Shown: positions 1-6,536, counted from the first letter of the stretch. The stretch: DNA of 9,714 nt from an uncultured Lachnospiraceae bacterium (GCA_947178115.1 CAMWXF010000044.1:1-9714); one strand, 5' to 3'. Notes: a model not told the origin generated them from the sequence alone. Numbers and translations: made by a program.

Positions 1-1
1 G

Positions 2-1006
2 ATGCCTTACGGTGTGTTGCTTGGCACGGGCAGCTATCTGGAGCTTGTGCTGGCGTCGCTTGCCGGGAACAGGTGCATGGATGAGTTGTACCGGGAATGC
101 GGAGTAGAGCCGGATTCGGACAGCCTGTTCTATGACCGGGACATGAGCATACAGGTGGAGTTAAGCGGCTGGGAAGGCAGGGTAGAAGAGAAACTGGAAG
201 AGGCGGTGCGCCTGGAGGAGGCGAAGCGCAGGCTGTTATTATCCGATGCTTCACGGGACGCGGATGTGTCGCTTATGACCTATATGGCGGATCGTTTCGC
301 ATACCGGTATCCCCATGAAAATCTGCGGGATCTGTATACCAAGACAACCGTGTCGGAGCTGAAAATGGCGGGAATGCAGGAAGAAACCGACTTTTCCTTT
401 AGATTATATGAGGAGGAGACGGTGGTGCCGTACCTGCCGGGATTTCTGAAACAGGAGGAGCACGTCAGCGGTTCTGCCCGCGGAAGCGCTTTCCATAAAG
501 TAATGGAGTTGTTTGATTTCAGGAAATTGACTTATGAAGTCAATAAAGATAGAAAAGCGGCTGAGGCACTACTAAGAGCGCAGCTTGAAGAAATGCGGGG
601 GGACGGCAGGCTGTCGGAAGAATATTATAAGGTAATATCGGTGCCGAAGATCGTTTCGTTTTTGACAAGCGGCAGCGCGGCAAGGATGGGCACGGCGGCA
701 CGCTCCGGCAGGCTCTATAAGGAACAGCCTTTTGTTATGGGACTTCCGGCGAACCGCCTAAACGGCGATTTCCCGCAGAAAGAGACTGTGCTCATTCAAG
801 GCATTATCGACGTTTTCTTCGAAGAGAACGGCAAGTATGTCCTGCTGGATTATAAGACGGATGCGGTGGAGACGGCAGAGCAGTTGGCAAAGCGCTATCA
901 TGTGCAGCTCGATTACTACGCGGAGGCGCTGGAACAATCATCTGAGTATCGGGATACGGAGAAGATTTTGTATTCCTTTAAGCTTGGGGAGGAAATATAC
1001 TTATAG
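2..1006 (+). CDS. addA: AddA C-terminal part (ATP-dependent helicase/nuclease subunit A), 5'-truncated by window edge
   Basis: AddA is the helicase-nuclease subunit of the AddAB complex, which resects double-strand DNA ends for RecA-dependent repair (RecBCD counterpart in Bacillota). The visible 334 residues are the C-terminal PD-(D/E)XK nuclease region and its lead-in. Seen here: the PY..LLG..SYLEL segment (residues 2-15) and the K-T-T-V-S-E-L-K stretch (114-121), both familiar in AddA. The nuclease motifs follow: RGSAFH with His165, GIID with Asp270, LLDYKTD with Asp283 and Lys285, and the downstream VQLDYY (301-306). All nuclease residues expected by eye are present, so this part looks intact. 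AddA proteins are about 1,200 aa, so roughly 850-900 residues, including the helicase motifs, lie upstream. The ATG at position 2 is an internal Met, not the start. The gene ends with TAG 26 nt from the convergent permease gene. AddB would be expected upstream, outside the window. Confidence 0.93.
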   Translation: MPYGVLLGTGSYLELVLASLAGNRCMDELYRECGVEPDSDSLFYDRDMSIQVELSGWEGRVEEKLEEAVRLEEAKRRLLLSDASRDADVSLMTYMADRFAYRYPHENLRDLYTKTTVSELKMAGMQEETDFSFRLYEEETVVPYLPGFLKQEEHVSGSARGSAFHKVMELFDFRKLTYEVNKDRKAAEALLRAQLEEMRGDGRLSEEYYKVISVPKIVSFLTSGSAARMGTAARSGRLYKEQPFVMGLPANRLNGDFPQKETVLIQGIIDVFFEENGKYVLLDYKTDAVETAEQLAKRYHVQLDYYAEALEQSSEYRDTEKILYSFKLGEEIYL

Positions 1007-1018
1007 TAGCAGCCTCCG

Positions 1019-1045
1019 GGGTGCGCGGGTTTTTACCGCGCACCC
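1019..1045 (+). terminator. Hairpin between convergent addA and permease genes, probable addA terminator
   Basis: A perfect 10-bp GC-rich stem (1019-1028 with 1036-1045) encloses a 7-nt loop. It begins 13 nt after the addA stop. On the plus strand it is followed only by TTATC, so the U-tract is poor. On the minus strand there is no U-tract at all. The right arm and part of the loop encode the last codons and TAA stop of the permease on the other strand. It probably ends addA transcription, and it may act as a shared barrier for both transcripts. Confidence 0.55.
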
Positions 1046-1992
1046 TTATCGTATATCTCACCCAGCGCCTTAGGCGAATGATTCTTCTTACTGAAGAAGA
1101 TCAGCATGAGCAGCGTCAGCACATACGGAAGCACCATTACCAGATCCTGGTAGCTGCTGGGCATCTCCAGAATCTTTACAAGCTCATAACCGCCGGAACG
1201 GGCGAAGCCGAACAGCAGGCATGCGCCGAGAGTGGGCATGATCTTCCAGTTGCCGAAAATCAGCGCGGCGATGGCGAGATAGCCGTAGCCGGAATAGATA
1301 TTCGATGAGAAGTTAGCCGAGATCGAGTAGGCAAAGCAGATACCGCCCAGACCGGACAGAGCGCCGGAAGCCATAACGGCGATCAGACGCACACGGCTTA
1401 CTTCAATACCCGCAGCATCCACAGCATGTGGATTGTCGCCGCAGGCGCGAAGGTGCAGACCGAATCTCGTTTTATACAGAACATACCATGCGATCACGGC
1501 GATCACCGCAATGACGATCTCAAAAGGATACAAGTTGGTAAACACAGCGCCTAACACCGGAATCTGTGACAATCCCGGCACCGTAAGGCGCGCGGATACA
1601 CCGAGTACGAATTTATTGGAGGCAGCGCCGAAAATGCTGGCGTTGATCTGTTTGGTCATAAACTCCGTGAGCGCCATTGCCAGAATATTGATAACAACAC
1701 CACTAATAACCTGATTTGCCTTGAATTTGATACATAACATGGCGTGCAGCAGGGAAAAGAGCATGCCGCCTAAGAAGGCAAACAGCATTGCCAGATAAAA
1801 AGGGATCGGTGAGTTGCCCGCAAAATACTGTGCGATGCAGACTGCAAAAAGTGCGCCGCAGAAAGCGCCGAAGCCCTGCAGACCTTCAATGGCAAGATTC
1901 GTGATACCGCTGCGCTCGCAGTAGATACCGCCGATGGCCATGATAAACAGTGGAAGAGCAAAAGATAAACCGTCTATAATGATTGTGTTCAT
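1033..1992 (-). CDS. ABC transporter permease, NupQ-like (BMP-type nucleoside importer, second permease)
   Basis: Integral membrane subunit of a nucleoside/simple-sugar ABC importer (BPD_transp_2 family). It would form the transmembrane channel together with the permease encoded just upstream. The 319-aa protein is almost entirely hydrophobic with short loops, consistent with 8-10 membrane helices. Family signatures seen: ERSGITNLAIEG (26-37), close to the usual ERSG.VN.G.EG; the cytoplasmic coupling-loop motif ACGDNPHAVDAAGI (183-196), which docks to the ATPase; and the SGYGYLAIAALIFGNW block (234-249). The length is normal for NupQ/YufQ. The start ATG directly follows the TAA of the upstream permease with no spacer. 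An AAGGAGG box at 2001-2007 lies inside that gene with 8-nt spacing, so the two are translationally coupled. The nucleoside substrate is inferred from the operon order (lipoprotein, ATPase, two permeases). The stop codon sits in the loop of the 1019-1045 hairpin. Confidence 0.9.
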   Translation of the reverse strand: MNTIIIDGLSFALPLFIMAIGGIYCERSGITNLAIEGLQGFGAFCGALFAVCIAQYFAGNSPIPFYLAMLFAFLGGMLFSLLHAMLCIKFKANQVISGVVINILAMALTEFMTKQINASIFGAASNKFVLGVSARLTVPGLSQIPVLGAVFTNLYPFEIVIAVIAVIAWYVLYKTRFGLHLRACGDNPHAVDAAGIEVSRVRLIAVMASGALSGLGGICFAYSISANFSSNIYSGYGYLAIAALIFGNWKIMPTLGACLLFGFARSGGYELVKILEMPSSYQDLVMVLPYVLTLLMLIFFSKKNHSPKALGEIYDKGAR

Positions 1993-3117
1993 TTAGTTGT
2001 CCTCCTTCCATCTGTTGACTTTGTATTTTACATAAGCGCCGCATGCGCTGAAAAGAAGTATAATTCCCGTTATTGCGGAGGCGATCTCAGCCTGTACGCC
2101 GGAAGCGGAATTCATATAAGTACTTCCCTTCGAAATGACTGTGATCAGGAAGGAAGAGAAGATGATACCAATGGGGGAGCTGTTGCCGAGGAGCGCCACC
2201 GCGATGGCATCGTAGCCTGTGCTGACGAGCACCTTAGGCTGGATGGAAGCAAAATATCCCATGTAGTAGGTGACACCTGCCAGCCCCGCGAATCCGCCGG
2301 AGAGCATCATGGCGAGTACTCTGGTGCGTCCGACCTGTATTCCCGCGTATTCTGCGGCGCGAATGCTGCTACCCACGGCTTTGATCTCGAAACCGAGAAT
2401 GGTTTTGTTTAAGAGAAAAGCGGTGACTGCAATACCGACAGCAGCCAGAAGGATTCCCAGAGGAATATCCATCTTGTAATCACCGATCACCACATCCACC
2501 AATGTCAACCGGCCGGCAGCACCTACATTTTTGGACTGTCTGGAGACAGGGTCCACATAGAAGGTGTTGATGAGAAAGCTGATTACATACTGGAAAATAT
2601 AGTTAAACATGATTGTGGACACGACTTCATTGATATTGAAGCGGTGCTTGAGCCAGCCGACCAATGCACCTGCCAGTGCGCCTACAGCGAAACCGATCAG
2701 TACCGTCAGAGGCTTTGCCACAACCGCCGGAAGATCCGAGTAGCCGATCAGTATGGTAGCCGTAAATCCGGCAGCTAACATTTGTCCCGATACGCCAATG
2801 TTGAACAGCCCGGCTTTCAGGGCGATCAGAACCGCCAGCGCGGCGAATAGCATCGGGGTCAGTGCGTTTAAGAAGCTGGTAAAATCGGTAATTATGCCCT
2901 TATGCCCCGCGTAGGAAGCCTTGGGTGCCAGACCGGAGCCCTGCAGCAGATTGTAATATGCCTTGAAAGGGTTGCTGCCGAGAAGCGCTATGACGATAAG
3001 GCCGAAGATCAGGCTGAGCACAATTGTAAAAACGGGAATCATATATTGCTGCCGTTTCTCATGTCCGATGGTTTGTAACGTCAGTTTATGTATGATGTTA
3101 TTTTTATTCTTTTTCAT
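1993..3117 (-). CDS. ABC transporter permease, NupP-like (BMP-type nucleoside importer, first permease)
   Basis: Inner-membrane permease that pairs with the downstream permease to form the import channel. The 374-aa protein has a basic N-terminus (MKKNKNN...), a first membrane helix around residues 27-46, then an external stretch (about 47-82) before the conserved core. Family motifs seen: KAGLFNIGVSGQM (101-113), matching the usual K.GLFNIG.EGQ region; GSSIRAAEYAGI (249-260), the coupling helix contacting the ATPase; and STGYDAIAVALLGNSSPIGI (299-318), typical of NupP/YufP. Length fits the family (about 350-370 aa). It overlaps the ATPase gene by 14 nt. Its AGGAGG box (3123-3128, 5-nt spacing) is within the end of the ATPase gene. 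It is followed immediately by the second permease (TAA then ATG). It is clearly paralogous in type to the second permease but longer at the N-terminus, as in characterised Nup systems. Confidence 0.9.
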   Translation of the reverse strand: MKKNKNNIIHKLTLQTIGHEKRQQYMIPVFTIVLSLIFGLIVIALLGSNPFKAYYNLLQGSGLAPKASYAGHKGIITDFTSFLNALTPMLFAALAVLIALKAGLFNIGVSGQMLAAGFTATILIGYSDLPAVVAKPLTVLIGFAVGALAGALVGWLKHRFNINEVVSTIMFNYIFQYVISFLINTFYVDPVSRQSKNVGAAGRLTLVDVVIGDYKMDIPLGILLAAVGIAVTAFLLNKTILGFEIKAVGSSIRAAEYAGIQVGRTRVLAMMLSGGFAGLAGVTYYMGYFASIQPKVLVSTGYDAIAVALLGNSSPIGIIFSSFLITVISKGSTYMNSASGVQAEIASAITGIILLFSACGAYVKYKVNRWKEDN

Positions 3118-4648
3118 GGCGACCTCCTACTCCCATCATGAATTCGCCGACCTGCGACGGTGTGAGCTCTCTGGCATCGGCGATCTTCTGGATTTCCCCA
3201 TTATAGATGACGCCGATGGTGTCTGCCAGATTCATAACTTCGTCCAGTTCCAGCGAGATCAGCAGGATCGCTTTGCCTTTGCTTCGCTCGCCGATGATCT
3301 GTTTATGAATATTCTCGATCGCGCCGATATCCAGACCGCGGGTAGGCTGCACGAAGATGGTCAGGGAAGAACCGAGTTCGATCTCTCTGGCAATGATAGC
3401 CTTCTGCTGGTTACCGCCGCTCATGGAGCGGACGATTGTGTCATTGCCCTGACTGCTGCGGATATCGTATTTGTCGATCAGCTTGTCGCCGTATGTAGTG
3501 AATTCATCGGTGTGGATGACTCCCTTACGGGAAAAAGGTTCCTCGAAATAATTCTTGAGCGCCAGATTGTCCGAGAGGGTAAAATCCATCACAAGTCCCA
3601 CGTTGTGGCGGTCTTCCGGAATATAGGAAATACCTGCAAGATTTCGCTTGCGGATAGAGTAAGAAGTGATATCCGCGCCGTTTAACGTGACGGTTCCGCG
3701 GGCCGGTTTGATCAGTCCGGCGATGGCATCCGCCAGTTCGATCTGCCCGTTGCCTGAGACACCGGCCACAACGAAGATTTCCCCTTCTCTGACAGAAAAA
3801 GAGACATCCTTTACGACTTCATATTTGTCTTCATTGCATACGGTCAGGTGTTCCACCCGCAGCACTTCCTTACCGTATTGCGGTTCGGGCTTGTCCACGG
3901 TAAAGCTGACTTCGCGCCCTACCATCAGATTAGCCATCGTCTTGGTATCCGTAGTGGCTACATCTAACACATCGATCAGTTTGCCGCGGCAGAGAATGGC
4001 ACAGCGGTCGGCAATCTTTTTAATCTCTTCTAATTTATGTGTGATCAGGATAATGGTCTTGCCGTCGTCCCGCAGACTTCTGATGATTTCCAGAAGGAAT
4101 TCGATTTCCTGCGGAGTAAGCACGGCGGTAGGTTCGTCGAAAATGAGAATCTCCGCCTCGCGGTAGAGCATCTTGAGAATCTCTACACGCTGCTGCATGG
4201 AGACATTGACCTGCTCAATTACCTTGGTGGGGTCTACTTCGAGACCGAACTTACGGGATAAGGCAAGGATGTCCTCATTCGCTTTTTTAATGTCTACAGA
4301 TTTAAAGAGTCCTAATGTCTTCTTTATGGGTTCCATTCCCAGAATGATGTTTTCGGCAATGGTATAGTTGCTCACCAGCTTAAAATGCTGGTGCACCATG
4401 CCGATATTCAGTTTGGTTGCATGGTTGGGAGACTGGATTTTGACCTTCTCGCCGCGGATGATGATCTCGCCCTCGTCCGGCTCGTACATGCCGAACAGCA
4501 TACTCATCAGAGTGGACTTGCCGGCGCCGTTCTCGCCGAGGAGCGCATAGATCTCGCCTTTTTTTACCTGGATGGACACGTCGTCATTTGCCACGATACC
4601 GGGAAAACGCTTCGTGATGTGATTCATTTCGATAATGTAATCTGACAT
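3104..4648 (-). CDS. ABC transporter ATP-binding protein with two NBDs, NupO-like
   Basis: Cytoplasmic ATPase powering the nucleoside-type importer. It has 514 aa with two tandem ATP-binding domains, the normal size for RbsA/MglA/NupO proteins. Domain 1: Walker A GENGAGKS (38-45), Q-loop Gln87, signature region VSMQQRVEI (149-157), Walker B ILIFDEPT (167-174) and switch His204. Domain 2: degenerate Walker A GVSGNGQ (296-302) without the Lys, canonical signature MSGGNQQK (409-416), Walker B ending VQPTRGLD (433-440) with Gln in place of the catalytic Glu, and Ser in place of the switch His. This asymmetry is the rule in the family, not damage: a VGMQQ-type signature in domain 1 and a K-less Walker A in domain 2 are standard. 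The start is supported by GAGG at 4656-4659, 7 nt before ATG. The stop overlaps the first permease gene by 14 nt. The long gap upstream carries a terminator and a structured element, so its expression may be set below that of the lipoprotein. Confidence 0.93.
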   Translation of the reverse strand: MSDYIIEMNHITKRFPGIVANDDVSIQVKKGEIYALLGENGAGKSTLMSMLFGMYEPDEGEIIIRGEKVKIQSPNHATKLNIGMVHQHFKLVSNYTIAENIILGMEPIKKTLGLFKSVDIKKANEDILALSRKFGLEVDPTKVIEQVNVSMQQRVEILKMLYREAEILIFDEPTAVLTPQEIEFLLEIIRSLRDDGKTIILITHKLEEIKKIADRCAILCRGKLIDVLDVATTDTKTMANLMVGREVSFTVDKPEPQYGKEVLRVEHLTVCNEDKYEVVKDVSFSVREGEIFVVAGVSGNGQIELADAIAGLIKPARGTVTLNGADITSYSIRKRNLAGISYIPEDRHNVGLVMDFTLSDNLALKNYFEEPFSRKGVIHTDEFTTYGDKLIDKYDIRSSQGNDTIVRSMSGGNQQKAIIAREIELGSSLTIFVQPTRGLDIGAIENIHKQIIGERSKGKAILLISLELDEVMNLADTIGVIYNGEIQKIADARELTPSQVGEFMMGVGGRHEKE

Positions 4649-4707
4649 GCGTTGACCTCGCTTTACTGGAAGTGTGTGTGCTTATGCACGAGTTATCTAA
4701 GTCGGTC

Positions 4708-4884
4708 GCGCAGATAAAAGTTAATATCTACGGAGCCGCGCTTTCGCTCCGTAAAAAGCGTAGCGGACACTAAGCTCGTGAGTTGCAGGGCAACTCATAA
4801 CCTCGCTAAGTGCCGACCAAAGTTAATTTCGAAGAAATTTACTTTTTTTTAGGGGCTCCTTAAGAAATTAACTTTCATCTGCGC
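4708..4884 (-). repeat. 177-bp palindromic element bounded by an 18-nt imperfect inverted repeat
   Basis: The outer arms 4708-4725 and 4867-4884 pair over 18 nt with a single imperfect position (4716/4876). That pair is A/C on the plus strand but U.G in minus-strand RNA. Inside are an 8-bp hairpin (4729-4736 with 4746-4753), an 8-bp hairpin with a 3-nt loop (4779-4786 with 4790-4797) and an AT-rich 6-bp hairpin (4825-4830 with 4834-4839). The segment 4864-4875 also pairs perfectly over 12 nt with 4819-4830, so it can join either partner but not both. No coding frame is recognisable. It lies in the leader of the ATPase gene, ending 59 nt before its ATG. It could be a small MITE-like or REP-like insertion, or a structured mRNA leader. 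I do not recognise it as a known riboswitch. Confidence 0.6.
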
Positions 4885-4906
4885 TTAGGCATTGAATAAT
4901 TTGTAG

Positions 4907-4935
4907 ATTGTAACGTACTTCATATACTTATAGAA
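4907..4935 (-). promoter_or_regulatory. Weak candidate promoter for the ATPase-permease genes
   Basis: On the minus strand a TACAAT -10-like hexamer (4907-4912; 5 of 6 to consensus) lies 17 nt from a poor TTCTAT -35 (4930-4935). It sits just downstream of the lipoprotein terminator and upstream of the palindromic element. It could restart transcription for the ATPase and permease genes, but the -35 match is weak and the region is AT-rich. Confidence 0.25.
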
Positions 4936-4950
4936 TAAGGCAAAATAGAA

Positions 4951-4982
4951 AAGGCTGCAAGGGAAAATTCCCTTACAGCCTT
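4951..4982 (-). terminator. Rho-independent terminator after the BMP lipoprotein gene
   Basis: A 13-bp stem (4951-4963 with 4970-4982) encloses a 6-nt loop. In minus-strand RNA it is followed by UUCUAUUUU. The one imperfect pair (4958/4975) is a C/A mismatch on the plus strand but G.U on the minus strand, so the structure is complete only for minus-strand RNA. It lies 90 nt after the lipoprotein stop and before the ATPase gene. Partial termination here would give more lipoprotein than membrane complex, a common arrangement in binding-protein operons. Confidence 0.8.
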
Positions 4983-5014
4983 ATATTACGTTCTAAACTA
5001 CGTAGTGGGTATCG

Positions 5015-5069
5015 GCAAGAATGTAAGCGAAGCGACATTCTTGCGATTTAGCTGCGTAGCAGCTAAATC
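5015..5069 (-). repeat. Two abutting perfect hairpins in the 3' region of the BMP lipoprotein message
   Basis: Hairpin 1 has a 10-bp stem (5015-5024 with 5035-5044) around a 10-nt loop. Hairpin 2 starts at the next base, with a 10-bp stem (5045-5054 with 5060-5069) around a 5-nt loop. Hairpin 2 begins only two bases after the lipoprotein stop codon. The centres contain GCGAAGC (5027-5033) and GCGTAGC (5054-5060), and the second heptamer recurs at 4758-4764 in the neighbouring element. A 10-nt perfect palindrome follows at 4997-5006. They have no U-tract of their own. They could be REP-type intergenic repeats or 3'-end stabilisers protecting the lipoprotein message from exonucleases. Confidence 0.65.
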
Positions 5070-5071
5070 AC

Positions 5072-6313
5072 CTACCATGTGAAATCATCCGGTGTAACGC
5101 CGTTAAAGTTAGCGGCGGGAACGATTGCGCCGGATTTTACTGACTCGTATGCAGCATCGATCTTGGAGATGGTGTCTGCGGATAACTGGCAGCGGCCGTC
5201 TGCGTTTACATAGCCTGTGGAGTCTGTGTCAGCCTGCAGAGTTACGTTGGCGCCCTTGAAGGAACCGTCTACTACTGCATTTAAGGCACGCTCTACATTC
5301 AAGTGCATTACTTTCAGTGCGGATGTCAGAACTACGTTGGCATCACCGTTTGCACCGTCGTCATACTGGTCTACGTCACAACCGATAAAATATACGCCGT
5401 CAGCTTCTTTCACTGCTGTCAGTACACCGTTACCGGAAGCGCCTGCTGCAACGAAGATGACATCAACACCTTCGGCGATCAGTGCGTTACCTACAACTTT
5501 ACCTGTTGCCTCGTCGGCAAAAGAACCGACATAGTTACCGCCTACGTTTGCGCCGGTCACGTCTGTGCCTGCATAGGAAGGAAGCTCTACGATCTCGGCA
5601 CTGGTGCCCTCGGTCTCGTTTGCGTATTTCACACCGCATTCAAAACCGTACTGGTAGTTTACATTGGAAGGATATGCGATACCGTTGACAACGGCTACCT
5701 TGCCGGTGGTCGTCTCAAGAGCGGCAGCCATACCTGCGAAGAAACCGGATTCCTGCTCTGCGAAGCACATAGCGTAGATATTGTCTACCGTTACTTCATT
5801 GCCTTCTGCGTCAGAAGGGAAAGAGTCTACCAGAACGAATTTCACATTGGGGTTTTCTTCTGCAATTGTGGAGATTCCGGCAAACTGGAATCCGCAGCAG
5901 ACGATTACATCGTAGTCTGCAACAATGTCAGCGACTGCCTGTACGGCTGCCGTCACATCGCCGGTTGTCTCCTGTACCGGTGTTACGGTGCAGTCGGGGT
6001 GGCTCGCGATAAATGTCATGATACCGTTGTAGTTGTCTTCATTGAAAGAACCGTCATCTACGCCGGAAGGACTGCTGACGATCGCGATTTTAAGCGCTGC
6101 GTCGGAAGATTCTGCCGGAGCGGCTTCATCGTTTCCTTCTGTTTCTGTGTCTGCTGCCTCGGGCTCGGGATCTTCCGTATCGTCTGCAGCGTCTGTTGCT
6201 GTATCTTCTGCCGTCGTATCATTTGCGGAAGACTGGGTGTTGTTATTGCCGCAGCCTGCAAGTGAAAGAACCATAACAGAAGAAAGGATTAGTGCTAATA
6301 CTTTCTTTTTCAT
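5072..6313 (-). CDS. BMP-family ABC transporter substrate-binding lipoprotein (NupN/BmpA/PnrA-like)
   Basis: Extracytoplasmic, lipid-anchored binding protein that would capture a nucleoside and deliver it to the ATPase-permease complex encoded downstream. It has 413 aa. The N-terminus is a classic lipoprotein signal: MKKK, hydrophobic core, then lipobox LSLAGC with Cys21 as the lipidated residue. A linker of about 50 residues (22-72) rich in Asp, Glu, Thr, Ala and Ser, without hydrophobic clusters, spaces the domain from the membrane. The BMP domain then shows KIAIVSSPSGVDDGSFNEDNYNG (75-97), AEQESGFFAGMAA (185-197), GVDVIFVAAGASGNGV (282-297) and GCDVDQ (311-316), matching the family's D-G-SFN, E-.-G-..AG, and G-.D-.DQ positions. 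The start is supported by GAGAGGAG at 6321-6328 with 7-nt spacing. It is the first gene of the operon, with its own promoter and a terminator behind it. A purine-nucleoside ligand is likely from the family and operon order, but not provable here. Other BMP proteins bind different ligands. Confidence 0.93.
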   Translation of the reverse strand: MKKKVLALILSSVMVLSLAGCGNNNTQSSANDTTAEDTATDAADDTEDPEPEAADTETEGNDEAAPAESSDAALKIAIVSSPSGVDDGSFNEDNYNGIMTFIASHPDCTVTPVQETTGDVTAAVQAVADIVADYDVIVCCGFQFAGISTIAEENPNVKFVLVDSFPSDAEGNEVTVDNIYAMCFAEQESGFFAGMAAALETTTGKVAVVNGIAYPSNVNYQYGFECGVKYANETEGTSAEIVELPSYAGTDVTGANVGGNYVGSFADEATGKVVGNALIAEGVDVIFVAAGASGNGVLTAVKEADGVYFIGCDVDQYDDGANGDANVVLTSALKVMHLNVERALNAVVDGSFKGANVTLQADTDSTGYVNADGRCQLSADTISKIDAAYESVKSGAIVPAANFNGVTPDDFTW

Positions 6314-6338
6314 AATTATTCTCCTCTCTATGTGTGGG

Positions 6339-6398
6339 GCATGTCCTATATATTAGGAAGAAAAAGAAATCCTTCTGCTTCTTTTAACAGGAACATGC
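6339..6398 (-). promoter_or_regulatory. Leader hairpin ahead of the BMP lipoprotein ribosome binding site
   Basis: The arms 6339-6347 (GCATGTCCT on the plus strand) and 6389-6398 pair over 9 bp with one bulged base. The enclosed 41 nt are purine/pyrimidine skewed (AGAAG and CTTCC tracts on the minus strand) and can pair further. The structure ends 10 nt before the GAGAGGAG box of the lipoprotein gene, so it could affect translation or RNA stability. No purine-riboswitch core (conserved UUUCUACC and CCGUAAA-type loops) was found in the leader. Confidence 0.45.
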
Positions 6399-6420
6399 TG
6401 TAATATTCTATAATATTAGC
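6397..6420. promoter_or_regulatory. AT-rich imperfect dyad, possible operator
   Basis: GCT(GT)AATATT at 6397-6407 and AATATTAGC at 6412-6420 form an inverted repeat around CTAT, perfect except for two extra bases in one arm. It lies in the lipoprotein leader, downstream of the stronger promoter and over the -10 of a weaker candidate (TTGTTT 6436-6441, TAATAT 6413-6418, 17-nt spacing, minus strand). It could be a repressor site. The AT-rich setting makes chance possible. Confidence 0.3.
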
Positions 6421-6461
6421 ATTGACCGCAGATAAAAACAACTCCCTTTTTTCATAAAAAC

Positions 6462-6491
6462 ACTATAGAAAAAATATAAAACTCTTGTGAA
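6462..6491 (-). promoter_or_regulatory. Promoter candidate for the BMP lipoprotein operon
   Basis: On the minus strand, -35 TTCACA (6486-6491) and -10 TATAGT (6462-6467) each match consensus at 5 of 6 positions, with an 18-nt spacer. Transcription would start near 6455, giving a leader of about 140 nt before the lipoprotein ATG. It is back to back with the plus-strand promoter candidate. Confidence 0.55.
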
Positions 6492-6507
6492 TTTTTCGTG
6501 ATCTTTA

Positions 6508-6536
6508 TTGACATTAAAAAATATTTGAATAATGAT
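6508..6536 (+). promoter_or_regulatory. Promoter candidate for the ABC exporter pair
   Basis: A perfect TTGACA -35 (6508-6513) is followed after 17 nt by AATGAT (6531-6536; 4 of 6 to TATAAT) in an AT-rich tract. Its leader to the first exporter gene would be about 85 nt. The two divergent -35 boxes are separated by 16 bp, so one regulator bound between them could affect both directions. No MarR-type palindrome was clear. Confidence 0.5.

Noticed and set aside
2..4. ATG at position 2 as the true start of the nuclease gene
   Set aside because: The first residues already belong to an internal conserved AddA segment, and there is no upstream sequence to show a ribosome binding site. The protein is truncated by the window edge.
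2963..3685. Open frame of 240 codons on the plus strand
   Set aside because: Antisense to the end of the ATPase gene and start of the first permease gene, both strongly supported. No ribosome binding site or recognisable domain.
3666..4206. Non-canonical signature (VSMQQ) and K-less second Walker A as signs of a broken ATPase
   Set aside because: Both are standard features of RbsA/NupO-type double-NBD ATPases, so the gene is considered intact.
4819..4850. Hairpin followed by eight T on the plus strand as a terminator
   Set aside because: The stem is only 6 AT-rich pairs and no gene is transcribed on the plus strand upstream of it. The T run is better seen as the A8 run inside the minus-strand structured element.
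4708..4884. CRISPR array or insertion sequence
   Set aside because: The repeats are inverted rather than regularly spaced direct repeats, and the element is too short to encode a transposase. No obvious target-site duplication was seen.
5303..6265. Long Cys-rich open frame (320 codons) on the plus strand
   Set aside because: It lies wholly antisense to the BMP lipoprotein gene, which has clear family motifs, a lipobox and a ribosome binding site. The Cys-rich composition comes from complementing Ala/Thr-rich codons (GCA/ACA read in reverse).
6314..6461. Purine riboswitch upstream of the nucleoside-type importer
   Set aside because: The minus-strand leader lacks the conserved loop sequences and three-way junction core of the purine aptamer.
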